Part shown: piece by piece, positions 36,762-44,085 of the stretch | How positions within the stretch are numbered: position 1 is the stretch's first letter | How the letters are laid out: every line of letters begins with the position of its first letter | Origin: CBDBCU01 sp965243185 | GTDB taxonomy: Bacteria > Chloroflexota > Dehalococcoidia > Lucifugimonadales > UBA3495 | Length of the DNA stretch: 64,000 nt | Direction of reading: 5' to 3' | Assembly: GCA_965243185.1 (NCBI GenBank) | Contig: OZ251531.1 | Coordinates: 1,302,001 to 1,366,000 of the forward strand | Notes under the pieces: generated by a model | Told to the model about the DNA's origin: nothing | Seen by the model: the letters and a program-made list of their open reading frames with translations, nothing else | The model's database searches: none | Program-made: the position numbers and the translations under genes

Positions 36762-37415
36762 CTATTCGCTGTGACCTACAGGCTGAATAGCCAGGGGAAC
36801 CGGCCGCAAATCGTCCGGTGTCTGACCCCAAACCAGCAAAACAACCGGCGTCTTAGTATCGCCGATGATAGCGCCTACCGGGGCTTCGACCTCAAATATC
36901 CGCAAAGTCACCAGATAGTGCGTTGCGACTATCTGGTTAGCCTGAGGTCGGAATACGGGATGGTTCGGACCAAAGCGGACGCTGGGGTGGGAGGGACTAA
37001 TGATAACCGCAATATCCTGGTCGCTGTTCTGCGCTTTGACAGCGAAGGTTGCAATAATGTCGGAATACATGAGTATGTATTCGCCCTTTACAGTCCCCGA
37101 AGCCCGCAAGACGCCATTCTCGATGACCGGACACTCCTTCCAGTCAACGACTTCCAGCGACTGGTAAAGGGAGGCGGTATCAGGACACGTAGCGGTCTTG
37201 TCGATAGTTGGAGTGGGTATAGGCAGGGTGGGCGTAGCGGTAGGCGCAGGCGTGGCCGTGGGTAGCGGAGTGGCGGTGGGGACAGGGGTAGGGGTAGGCG
37301 CAGGAGTGGGGGTAGCGGTGGGAAACGGGGTGGCGGTAGGGGCGGTGGCAGCGCAGGCAATGGCGGTCAGGGAAAGGAGGAGGAGCAAGGCGACCAGGGG
37401 AAACAGGGCTTTCAT
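36762..37415 (-). CDS. Secreted lipoprotein with Pro/Thr linker, element passenger
   Basis: A 217-residue protein. A signal with lipobox (LTAIAC) is followed by a long TPTPAPTPTPVPTATP-type linker of about 45 residues and a compact domain of about 130 residues (WKECPVIENGVLRASG to VVLLVWGQTPDDLRP) that I do not recognise. It probably sits on the outer face of the membrane. As a passenger of a mobile element, it may protect or signal at the surface, but there is no direct evidence. Confidence 0.75.
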   Translation of the reverse strand: MKALFPLVALLLLLSLTAIACAATAPTATPFPTATPTPAPTPTPVPTATPLPTATPAPTATPTLPIPTPTIDKTATCPDTASLYQSLEVVDWKECPVIENGVLRASGTVKGEYILMYSDIIATFAVKAQNSDQDIAVIISPSHPSVRFGPNHPVFRPQANQIVATHYLVTLRIFEVEAPVGAIIGDTKTPVVLLVWGQTPDDLRPVPLAIQPVGHSE

Positions 37416-37454
37416 CTAAATCGGAACCCCCTTGCAGCGTTAGGCTAGGCTCTT

Positions 37455-37566
37455 GCTACGGATACCTAGTCCCGGACGTTGGACTGACAAGGGGGCAAGC
37501 AAGCCTGCCCTTCAGTGATAAGTCCAACAAACACAAGGGTATTCCCAAAGACTTGGTATCCGTAGC
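37455..37566. repeat. Nested inverted repeats between transposase and lipoprotein
   Basis: GCTACGGATACC (37455-37466) pairs with GGTATCCGTAGC (37555-37566), and inside GTTGGACT (37478-37485) with AGTCCAAC (37521-37528), with a small GGGCA/TGCCC in the centre. The result is a long cruciform or 5'-UTR structure in front of the lipoprotein. Confidence 0.65.
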
Positions 37567-37617
37567 AGGGATAAAATAGCGGCTGGAACGAGGATTGTCA
37601 ATGCTGGGAGAACCGGG

Positions 37618-38847
37618 TTAGGGGATGCGCCGCTTCATACGGCGCATCCCTTCCTTATCGCCGGCTTGCAGGTTCACTAACACCCGGGCTTGGTAAGTCA
37701 GGAACGACATCAGGCAGTGCAGGGTAACGTGTTTCAGCCCCCGAACGTGATGGTATTCCAGAGAGCGCGAATCTTTCACTGCTCCGAACAGCCGCTCAAC
37801 GCTCCACCTTTTGTTATACAGGGACTTCCATTCCGGGCTGTCCCGGCGTATCGCCCCGAAAAGCCGTATATCCTCCATCGGGTCTTGCCAATGCTCAGTG
37901 TCGCAGTGGGGGATACCGCCGCGGCGGGACTGCTTGAGGTGGCAGCCTTCCAGCCGGCAACGGTAAAGGTGATGCCCGTCCGCGTTAGTTCCCTCGTATT
38001 CCATCGGAACCTTCCCCAAGCAAGTGGGCGTCCCGGCTGGGGTGTAGATGTCATTGTAAAACTCGGCGTTGGCCGGCTTGCGGATATGGATAACGGGGAT
38101 GATGCCGTGCTGGTCGTGGAGGAAATGGTGGTTCTCTTTGGAGTCGTAGCCCCGGTCAGCGATGGCGGCAAAGGGCTGGAACCAACTATGTTGGGCTTTA
38201 GCCTGCTGTATCAACGGGCGCAGTTCCGGGGAATCGTTGCGATTGCCGGCAGTTACTTTCAGCGAAAGAGGCAGGGCATGGTTAGCATCGGCTACCAAAT
38301 GGACTTTGTAGCCGAAGAACCGTTCTTTGCCGTCCTTATTGGCGGATTGAGCTGAATGGGCCACGCCCCAAGCTGCCTCCGGGTCGCTGGGGTGGCGCGG
38401 ATTGCTGTAGGCCGGCACCGCCGTAGCATCCACTGCCACTTCCCGCCCGAAGTCAGGCAGCCATTCCTTGACCCGGTCCGACACCCGGGTCAAGCAGGCT
38501 GCTACCAAGTCGTTGTGGTCCGCCAGCCGCCGGATAAAGCGGTTAAAGGTAGTTCGGTGCGGCAGCTGGTCGCCGAATCCGCAGACTGCCCGCAATCCGG
38601 GGTCGTCCTGCAAACGCCTTATCAGGTCGTTGGTGTCCCGCAGGTTGAGGACGCACCTAGCGATATAGGCGCGCCAGAAGCTTCGCAGCGGGTAGCCGGG
38701 GCGCCCGGTGTAGCGGCGGTAATCCTGCAACCGCTCTAGCAGCTCCGCGTCCGCATACTCAATGACGGCGCATACCGCTTGCAGGTCGGGATAGCAGTGG
38801 GGAATTTGCGGAAAAGCGCCCTTTCCGCTAGAATAGTCAAAGACCAC
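37618..38847 (-). CDS. DDE transposase, IS4/IS1182-like
   Basis: A 409-residue transposase with an N-terminal DUF772-like part (YRRYTGRPGYPLRSFWRAYIA) and a DDE catalytic core: Asp in VAVDATAVPAY, Asp in AIADRGYDSKEN, Glu in RWSVERLFGAVKDS with the Y-2-R-3-E-6-K-like spacing. The last codons form a hairpin (GGGATGCGCCG/CGGCGCATCCC) that likely ends transcription. It is in the middle of the 3.2-kb element and is the probable mover. Confidence 0.9.
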   Translation of the reverse strand: MVFDYSSGKGAFPQIPHCYPDLQAVCAVIEYADAELLERLQDYRRYTGRPGYPLRSFWRAYIARCVLNLRDTNDLIRRLQDDPGLRAVCGFGDQLPHRTTFNRFIRRLADHNDLVAACLTRVSDRVKEWLPDFGREVAVDATAVPAYSNPRHPSDPEAAWGVAHSAQSANKDGKERFFGYKVHLVADANHALPLSLKVTAGNRNDSPELRPLIQQAKAQHSWFQPFAAIADRGYDSKENHHFLHDQHGIIPVIHIRKPANAEFYNDIYTPAGTPTCLGKVPMEYEGTNADGHHLYRCRLEGCHLKQSRRGGIPHCDTEHWQDPMEDIRLFGAIRRDSPEWKSLYNKRWSVERLFGAVKDSRSLEYHHVRGLKHVTLHCLMSFLTYQARVLVNLQAGDKEGMRRMKRRIP

Positions 38848-38982
38848 CGGGAACTCGTCCTTCCTTGTGGTTAAGGGACCGTCGGGGTGTGTCAGACCCC
38901 GGCGGTTCCGCCGTTCAGTATGTATCCATTTTACCGCAGTTGCCCGCTCCTCGCTACAGGCAACTGTCAGTATTCAGGGAAT

Positions 38983-39426
38983 TCAGAGGTTTTCCTCCGC
39001 AAAGCCAGCTACCGGACGCAAAGGACTATCGTCAGCGTCGTGGCCACCCATATCGCCCGGCTCTTCAGCCAGTGTCCAGATACCTCGCGCCACATTCTTG
39101 AAACGCTTATCCAGACTGAGGTAGGAACCCAGCGCAGCCAAGGGCTTCTGGCCGCCGACATAAATGCCGGCTTGGGTCACCTTTTGCAAAATGACTTTCC
39201 GGTGCAAGGGCCGCTCCGCCAGCAGAACGTCATAGATGGCACCCGTCAGTTCGGCGGTGTGGGTGTTGGGACGGCTGCCGGGAGCAGGGTCAGCAGTCGT
39301 CTGGTCGTTCTCGAATATCCGAAGGGTATGGGTCATAGACTCGATACCCTTGTCAAGATTACGCCGTTTCTCCTCCCAATCCTTTATTTTGGCCGCCAAG
39401 TGGCTAATGAACTCTTCGTTGTTCAT
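38983..39426 (-). CDS. HARE-HTH-like winged helix protein, element passenger
   Basis: A 147-residue protein starting at ATG 39426 after GGAGGGAAACG. The first 50 residues form a probable coiled coil (IKDWEEKRRNLDKGIESMTHTLRIF); residues about 62-125 (ELTGAIYDVLLAERPLHRKV, then GSYLSLDKRFKNVARGIWTL) look like the HARE-HTH domain found in RNA polymerase delta and restriction proteins. It likely binds DNA and may regulate the element. Function is inferred from fold only. Confidence 0.65.
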   Translation of the reverse strand: MNNEEFISHLAAKIKDWEEKRRNLDKGIESMTHTLRIFENDQTTADPAPGSRPNTHTAELTGAIYDVLLAERPLHRKVILQKVTQAGIYVGGQKPLAALGSYLSLDKRFKNVARGIWTLAEEPGDMGGHDADDSPLRPVAGFAEENL

Positions 39427-39527
39427 CGTTTCCCTCCACATTTCTAGCGTTGCGAAGAGGATGATAAATTTTCCTCATCGTTTTGGCTATTGACAGTTGC
39501 GGCGTAGCCTATACCTTGGAGAAGGTA

Positions 39528-39619
39528 TGGCGGAGACGACGGGATTCGAACCCGCGAGGGTGCTGCAACACCCTACTTGGTTTGAAGCCAAGCACATTAG
39601 ACCGCTCTGACACGTCTCC
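39528..39619 (-). tRNA. Long-arm tRNA with UCA anticodon (tRNA-Sec or opal suppressor)
   Basis: A 92-base type II tRNA with encoded CCA. The acceptor stem is GGAGACG/CGTCTCC (7 bp) with discriminator G. The anticodon stem CTTGG/CCAAG holds the loop CTTCAAA, so the anticodon is TCA, reading UGA. The variable arm is AGGGTG/CACCCT. The T arm is GCGGG-TTCGAAT-CCCGT. G73 and the long arm are serine-type, as in tRNA-Sec. The D arm is weak (only two good pairs), and the 8-bp acceptor and long D stem of classical SelC are not seen, so the label Sec is uncertain. It is inside the mobile element. Confidence 0.8.
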
Positions 39620-39726
39620 GCACATATAACCCTGTGCAACCAAGGTTGCGCCGCCGCAGGCGGTTAGGGTTCCATAATCCCGGCGTGGTGAAGCCTCCAA
39701 ACGACGCTACGCCGGGACTAACCCAA

Positions 39727-39755
39727 ATTATAAAACTTGGCGGGTGTAATGTCCA
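39727..39755 (-). promoter_or_regulatory. Promoter of UCA tRNA
   Basis: On the minus strand TGGACA (39750-39755), 17 bp, TATAAT (39727-39732). It points to the tRNA, about 110 bp away, through a leader with hairpins. Confidence 0.65.
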
Positions 39756-39780
39756 GGCAAAATTCAAGATTGGTGAAATG

Positions 39781-39810
39781 AAAACAGCCCGGAATTCCGG
39801 GCTGTTTTTT
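39781..39810. terminator. Bidirectional terminator at the element's right end
   Basis: A perfect 20-bp palindrome centred on AATT (39785-39804), AAAA on the left and TTTTTT on the right. Confidence 0.8.
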
Positions 39811-39862
39811 GTTGAAGGGGCTACGGAAGGGTTTTGCACTCGCCTATCATACCATTTATCCC

Positions 39863-39891
39863 TTGACAATCCTTGAAACCCTCCCCATAAT
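39863..39891 (+). promoter_or_regulatory. Promoter of RNA copy B
   Basis: TTGACA (39863-39868), 17 bp, CATAAT (39886-39891); only ten bases beyond the transposon's target duplication. Confidence 0.8.
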
Positions 39892-39897
39892 AAAAAG

Positions 39898-40455
39898 CGT
39901 CCAGGTTAACCTGACCCCGGGACGCCGGGTTCTTTACGCTAAGCTTACCGTGAAATCACCAGCTCGCAGCGCGCTGTGCGGCCCCAACAGCCGGCCTTGA
40001 ACCGGCTTCCGGGCCCCGGCTCCCCACCGGGCCAAGCAGGTTGCCCGCCGCGGCCGTAACGGCCCCGGGCCACCCGCCAAACCCAATCCGGGGGCAGCAA
40101 CCGCCAACGGCTCCCCGCCAGCGGCGGCCAATCCCCCCAGGAGTTGGAGCTACTCTAGGTTGACCGGAGGGTGGTCAATCGACTGCATTGGAACTGGGGC
40201 TCCGTCGGCATGACGAATCGCCAAGTATGCCAACCGGCGTTGCGGCGGCCCACCTCAAGGTTCTATGCTGCAATGCTGATTAAGTCGGGAAACTCCGGGC
40301 GGATCAAGCCAGGATAACCCCCGGAGCAGGCAACCCGGATGGCTTGGTCAGCGCAATCCTCCGCGACGGGCGGAACTCAGGGCCTTGGGTTCCGCCACCC
40401 GCGACAAACCCCCAAAACTAACCGCCGGGGCAGCCAGGAGGTACTGCCCCGGCTA
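39898..40455 (+). ncRNA. Unrecognised structured RNA, copy B
   Basis: The second copy of the family. It shares CCCCGGGACGCCGGGT, TTTACGCTAAGCTTACCGT, a GCAGCGCGCTGTG hairpin loop, GGAGTTGGAGC, a GGTTGACC/GGTCAATC hairpin (40158-40180), the CCAACCGGCG stem and a GGCGGAAC...GTTCCGCC hairpin (40370-40396). It ends in a hairpin GCCGGGGCAG/CTGCCCCGGC (40424-40433, 40444-40453) that copy C also has. Sequence between the hairpins differs much from A and C. No gene overlaps it; the lipoprotein gene that follows has its own promoter at 40542. Confidence 0.7.
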
Positions 40456-40541
40456 TTCCCCGTACTTTCTGCTGCCGTAATTCCCAATCCCCCACCATCA
40501 TTCCCTTGCCAACGGGAATCCGAAACCGCCCATCCCCCCTA

Positions 40542-40571
40542 TTGACACCCTTAAATCCCCCGCTTTATAAT
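40542..40571 (+). promoter_or_regulatory. Promoter of substrate-binding lipoprotein
   Basis: TTGACA (40542-40547), 18 bp, TATAAT (40566-40571), the best promoter in the window by match to consensus. Confidence 0.75.
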
Positions 40572-40647
40572 CTGCCAAATTTCCGGCAAGTCCCCGGCCT
40601 GCTGCCCCACCGCCGGAACTTAATCTACAATCGGGGAGGTTATACCG

Positions 40648-42522
40648 ATGCCTCGTTGGTTAAGCAGTCCTAAACCTATCCTCCTTGGCGCCCTCGCCCT
40701 GACCCTCGCCCTCGTCGTCGCCTGCGGCTCCGCCGCCCCGGCCGCGCCCGAAATCGTGGAAGTGGAAGTCGAGCGGGTCGTCGAGAAAGAGGTCATCCGC
40801 GAAGTCCCCCAGGAAGTCGTGGTCGAAAAAGAAGTCGTCCGCGAAGTCCCGGTCGAAGTAGTCCGCACCCAGGAAGTCCTGCGGGAAGTTCCCCGGGAAA
40901 CCGTCGTCGAAAAGACGGTTATCGCCACTCCCACCCCCATTCCCGTCCAGATGGAACAGGTCGAAGCCAAGGTTACCCGCGTCATCTACGCCCTCGGCGA
41001 AGTGCAGGAAACCAACCGCCACTGGACCGTCGGCCGTCCCTCCTACTACCAGTTCGACCCCTACTCCGAAACCCTCATCGGCCTCGACCCTACCACCAAT
41101 GCGCGGATTCCCCGCCTCGCCAAGTCTTGGGAATTTACTCCCGACGGCCGGGAATGGACTTTCGAGTTGGAACAGGGCGTACCCTTCCATTTCGGCTATG
41201 GCGAGTTCACCTCCGCCGATGCCGTGGCCGCCCTCGACCGTATTCTCGGCGAGGATTCCCAAGTCTCTGCCGTATCCTTCTTTGACGGCGCTACCTACGA
41301 AGCCCAAGGGGACTACGGCCTTAAAATCACCTTTCCTTCTATCTCCCTCGATACCCCCGCCATCCTCTCCCGCGGCTTTGGGGGGGGGGAGATTATGATG
41401 TTGAGCAAGCGCCAGTTCGACGAAGTGGGCGTTGACGGCTTCGACGAACAGCCCGCCGGCACCGGTTCCTACCAGTACGGCGGCAAAAGCCTCGGCCAGA
41501 GCATCTGGTTCGAGAAAGCCCCGCAGCCCCACTGGCGCGGTGAAAACCCCGACTTCCAGGAAGTCGAACTCCGCTGGGTGCGCGAGGACTTGACCCGCTT
41601 GGCTGCCATCCTCACCGGCGAAATCCACATCGCCGCCCTCTCCCGGGAGTTGCAGCTCGAAGCCGGCCGCCGGGGAATGATGCCCGCCGCCGCCGGCGTC
41701 CCCACCAACTACCTCACCCTGTTCCTCGGCGGCCAGTATTACGCCGCCTATCAAGAGGACTACGACCCCAGCGTACCCTGGGCCGCCCCCGAAACCGGCA
41801 AACTGATCCGCCAGGCCATGAACAAGTCCATCAACCGGGCCGAAATGCTCGACCATGTCCTCAAAGGCCAGGGCGAACTGATGCTCCTGACCCAGTACCA
41901 TCCGGTTCTCGGCACCTGGAACGACCAGTGGGAAGCCGATTGGGAGGAACTCTACGGCTACGATCCGGACGCCGCCCGCGACCTGATGGCCCAGGCCGGC
42001 TTTACCCCGGACAACCCGATGCCCTTCACCTCCTACAACTACGACTCCTCCGATGAGCCGGAAACCGCTGAAATGCTCGAAGCCCTGATTAACTATTGGC
42101 GGCCGGTCGGCATCGATGTGGAAATCGAATCCAGCGAATGGGGCACCGTCCGCAAGAACTACCGGGAACGCACCGACTTCATCAAAAAGGGCGGTTGGGG
42201 CAATGTCATCACTATGCGCTCCCTGACCAACCGGCTGCGCTCCTGGTCCAGCGCCCAGGGCGTTGGCGGCGCCGGCTACTACTCCCAGGTCATCGAGGAT
42301 AACTACGCCGCCTACCGCGACCTGGCGACCCTCGACTACGACCGCATCAACCAGCTGCTCCTGGAAGTGGGGGACGACAAGTATTACAACTTCGCCGACA
42401 TTCCCTTTTTCTGGTTCAGCCTGACCGTGATGTATAACCCCGAAGTAGTCGAAAGCTGGACTTTCCCCGGCACCGCCGGCTCCAAGACCAGCCACTGGAA
42501 CCTCCTCCGCGCCGCCCAGTAA
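40648..42522 (+). CDS. ABC transporter substrate-binding lipoprotein (family 5)
   Basis: A 624-residue solute-binding protein of the peptide/nickel/oligopeptide type (SBP_bac_5). A lipobox (LALVVAC) is followed by a charged repeat region (EVVREVPVEVVR and like units, about residues 38-85), common in Chloroflexota lipoproteins, then the binding domain: PRLAKSWEFTPDGREWTFEL near 150, and the RQAMNKSINRAEMLDHVL lobe II segment. No permease or ATPase is adjacent, so it either works with a distant transporter or stands alone. Confidence 0.9.
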   Translation: MPRWLSSPKPILLGALALTLALVVACGSAAPAAPEIVEVEVERVVEKEVIREVPQEVVVEKEVVREVPVEVVRTQEVLREVPRETVVEKTVIATPTPIPVQMEQVEAKVTRVIYALGEVQETNRHWTVGRPSYYQFDPYSETLIGLDPTTNARIPRLAKSWEFTPDGREWTFELEQGVPFHFGYGEFTSADAVAALDRILGEDSQVSAVSFFDGATYEAQGDYGLKITFPSISLDTPAILSRGFGGGEIMMLSKRQFDEVGVDGFDEQPAGTGSYQYGGKSLGQSIWFEKAPQPHWRGENPDFQEVELRWVREDLTRLAAILTGEIHIAALSRELQLEAGRRGMMPAAAGVPTNYLTLFLGGQYYAAYQEDYDPSVPWAAPETGKLIRQAMNKSINRAEMLDHVLKGQGELMLLTQYHPVLGTWNDQWEADWEELYGYDPDAARDLMAQAGFTPDNPMPFTSYNYDSSDEPETAEMLEALINYWRPVGIDVEIESSEWGTVRKNYRERTDFIKKGGWGNVITMRSLTNRLRSWSSAQGVGGAGYYSQVIEDNYAAYRDLATLDYDRINQLLLEVGDDKYYNFADIPFFWFSLTVMYNPEVVESWTFPGTAGSKTSHWNLLRAAQ

Positions 42523-42571
42523 CCCCCCACCCGCCGGGCCTACATTCCCGGCAGACCCCAACGCAAAAACC

Positions 42572-42600
42572 CAGCCCCCCGGCACAACGCCGGGGGGCTG
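42572..42600 (+). terminator. Terminator after the lipoprotein gene
   Basis: CAGCCCCCCGGC and GCCGGGGGGCTG around five loop bases; no T-run, but the stem is perfect over 12 bp. Confidence 0.7.
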
Positions 42601-42629
42601 AAATCTATCCGCCGCAATAGTCGGAAAAG

Positions 42630-43025
42630 TCAGGCCAGCCCTACACTGCGCGCCGCCCTTGATAACTCCCCGTCAAAAGTCAGCAAAGGCAACCCCATCA
42701 CCCGGGCCAGATAAAAATAACTGGCATCATAAAGCGTCAACCCGGTATCCTCAACCACCGCCACCACCGCAAGGTAATCCACCTCCAACCGGTTAATGCC
42801 GCTATGCAGAAAAGACTCTAACCCCCCAATAATCGTTTCCCGGAGGCGGGGATTTTCGGCGATTTTCCTGCCGGCTATGCTCGCCATTTCGTAGTTCAAC
42901 AGCGTAGGCGCAAACAAAGTGACGCCCCGGCTGATCCGCTCCGCCTCCCGGTAGCGCGGCTCCCGGAAATATATGACGGAGCAAAAAGAGGCGTCAACTA
43001 CCCTAGCGGTCCGGGCGGGACGCAT
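42630..43025 (-). CDS. PIN-domain toxin, VapC-like
   Basis: A 131-residue PIN-domain ribonuclease-like protein. Acidic residues expected for metal binding are found in VVDASFCSVIYF (Asp11), LLNYEMAS (Glu), LYDASYFYLAR (Asp) and LLTFDGEL (Asp). It overlaps by 23 bp the gene ahead of it, which codes for the likely antitoxin. Confidence 0.8.
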   Translation of the reverse strand: MRPARTARVVDASFCSVIYFREPRYREAERISRGVTLFAPTLLNYEMASIAGRKIAENPRLRETIIGGLESFLHSGINRLEVDYLAVVAVVEDTGLTLYDASYFYLARVMGLPLLTFDGELSRAARSVGLA

Positions 43026-43425
43026 CCCTCATCCTCCGAATGAACGCGGTCGAATCGCTGGTCTCCCAAGTCTGCGTGTTCAGCCAGTCCAGCACTTCGT
43101 CCATTGTCCACTTCTCCCCCTCCCGCAGCTTCCGGGGCGGAGTGAATCGTTGTTCCGGGGACGAATCCCTTTCCGGCTTCGGCTGGACTTCCTCGGGCCT
43201 AAAATCCCCTCGCGGGCGATCCGGGCGGGCCCCATCCCTCATCCTCCGAATGAACGCCGTCGAATCGCTGGTCTCCCAAGTCTGCGTCTCCAGCCAGGCA
43301 ATGGACTCCTCCACCGTCCACTTCTCCCCGTTTTTGGACCAAGGGGGAGTGGGGCGTTGTTCCGGGGACGAATCCCTTTCCGACTCCGGCAGTCCTTCCT
43401 CAACCTGCTTCCCTTCCTCAGCCAT
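43003..43425 (-). CDS. Antitoxin-like protein with duplicated domain
   Basis: A 140-residue acidic protein starting at ATG 43425 behind GGGAGG. It consists of two almost equal units: GEKWTVEESIAWLETQ plus TWETSDSTAFIRRMRDGARPDR, and GEKWTMDEVLDWLNTQ plus TWETSDSTAFIRRMRDASRPDR. The duplicated DNA is nearly identical for about 52 bp (43027-43079 and 43234-43286), so the duplication is recent or kept equal by conversion. It lies upstream of and overlapping the PIN gene, the usual antitoxin place. The domain is like the C-terminal toxin-binding part of some VapB-like proteins, but no family is recognised with confidence. Confidence 0.6.
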   Translation of the reverse strand: MAEEGKQVEEGLPESERDSSPEQRPTPPWSKNGEKWTVEESIAWLETQTWETSDSTAFIRRMRDGARPDRPRGDFRPEEVQPKPERDSSPEQRFTPPRKLREGEKWTMDEVLDWLNTQTWETSDSTAFIRRMRDASRPDR

Positions 43426-43570
43426 AAAAACCTCCCGCAAAACTGGTATCATATCCCATCCTAACTTATCGCCGGGAAATCCGCAATTCCCCCGGCAAAG
43501 CCAACCGCCGCCCCGGCCGGCTAAAATCAACTCGGCCGGCGGTTTTACAACCCGCCCCGGAGGTGTTACC

Positions 43571-44035
43571 ATAGTAGCAGTCAAAATCATCATCTACATC
43601 CTGACCTTTGCCATCGTCCTGGTCATCGCGGCTGCCATTGTTGGCGTCAGCTTAGCCGTAGCCCCGGCCGCCGCCAAAAGTACCGGCCTGTCGGTGTTAG
43701 CCGTCGCCCTCGGCGGCTTGGCGGTCACCGGCGGCGTAATCTATCTGGCCGAAAAACTCATCAACCTGACCAAAGGAGTAGTCTCGATGGTATTCGATCT
43801 GGTGGTCGAAAAGTATAAGCAGCACCGCTTGGAAGCCGGCATCAAAATCGGCATCCAGCAAGGCCAGGAAATTGGCCGGAAAGAAGGCCGCGCCGAAGCC
43901 CGAGAGGAACAACGGCGTGCTGTGCGCGCTTGGTACGAGCGGCAGCAAGCCGCCCTCCGGGCCGGCCTCCCCTTCGACGAACCGCCGCCCGGCTATTCCC
44001 CGGAAACCCACGCCAACGGCCAAGACGCCGGCTAG
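43571..44035 (+). CDS. Membrane protein with coiled coil and LPFDEPPP tail
   Basis: About 154 residues. Two membrane helices (IIIYILTFAIVLVIAAAIVG; LSVLAVALGGLAVTGGVIYLA) are followed by a charged helix (EIGRKEGRAEAREEQRRA) and the end AGLPFDEPPPGYSPE. The frame has no ATG, GTG or TTG at its start; ATA 43571 stands seven bases after GGAGG (43559-43563) and is the best candidate. The tail is shared with the protein at 49752. I do not recognise a family. Confidence 0.6.
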   Translation: MVAVKIIIYILTFAIVLVIAAAIVGVSLAVAPAAAKSTGLSVLAVALGGLAVTGGVIYLAEKLINLTKGVVSMVFDLVVEKYKQHRLEAGIKIGIQQGQEIGRKEGRAEAREEQRRAVRAWYERQQAALRAGLPFDEPPPGYSPETHANGQDAG

Positions 44036-44085
44036 AGAAACCGGCACCCCCTTAAAGCCATCCCCTTAATTAAAAGGAGGCTCGA

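Larger units (their letters stand above)
36659..39846. mobile_element. 3.2-kb transposon-like element with inverted ends and 7-bp target duplication
   Basis: The ends are exact 15-bp inverted repeats, TAGGCGAGTGCAAAA (36659-36673 and 39832-39846). They are flanked by direct TCATACC copies (36652-36658 and 39847-39853). Removing the element and one TCATACC restores the upstream block as seen in copies A and C. Inside lie, from left, a lipoprotein gene, a nested inverted repeat, an IS4/IS1182-like transposase, a HARE-HTH-like gene and a UCA-anticodon tRNA with its own promoter, all on the minus strand, with terminators at both ends. This is like a transposon with passenger genes. Confidence 0.85.

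Noticed and set aside
39528..39619. tRNA-Leu(CAA) or tRNA-Ser as a standard isoacceptor.
   Set aside because: A 7-base loop between the 5-bp stems fixes the anticodon as TCA, and the discriminator G is not leucine-type.
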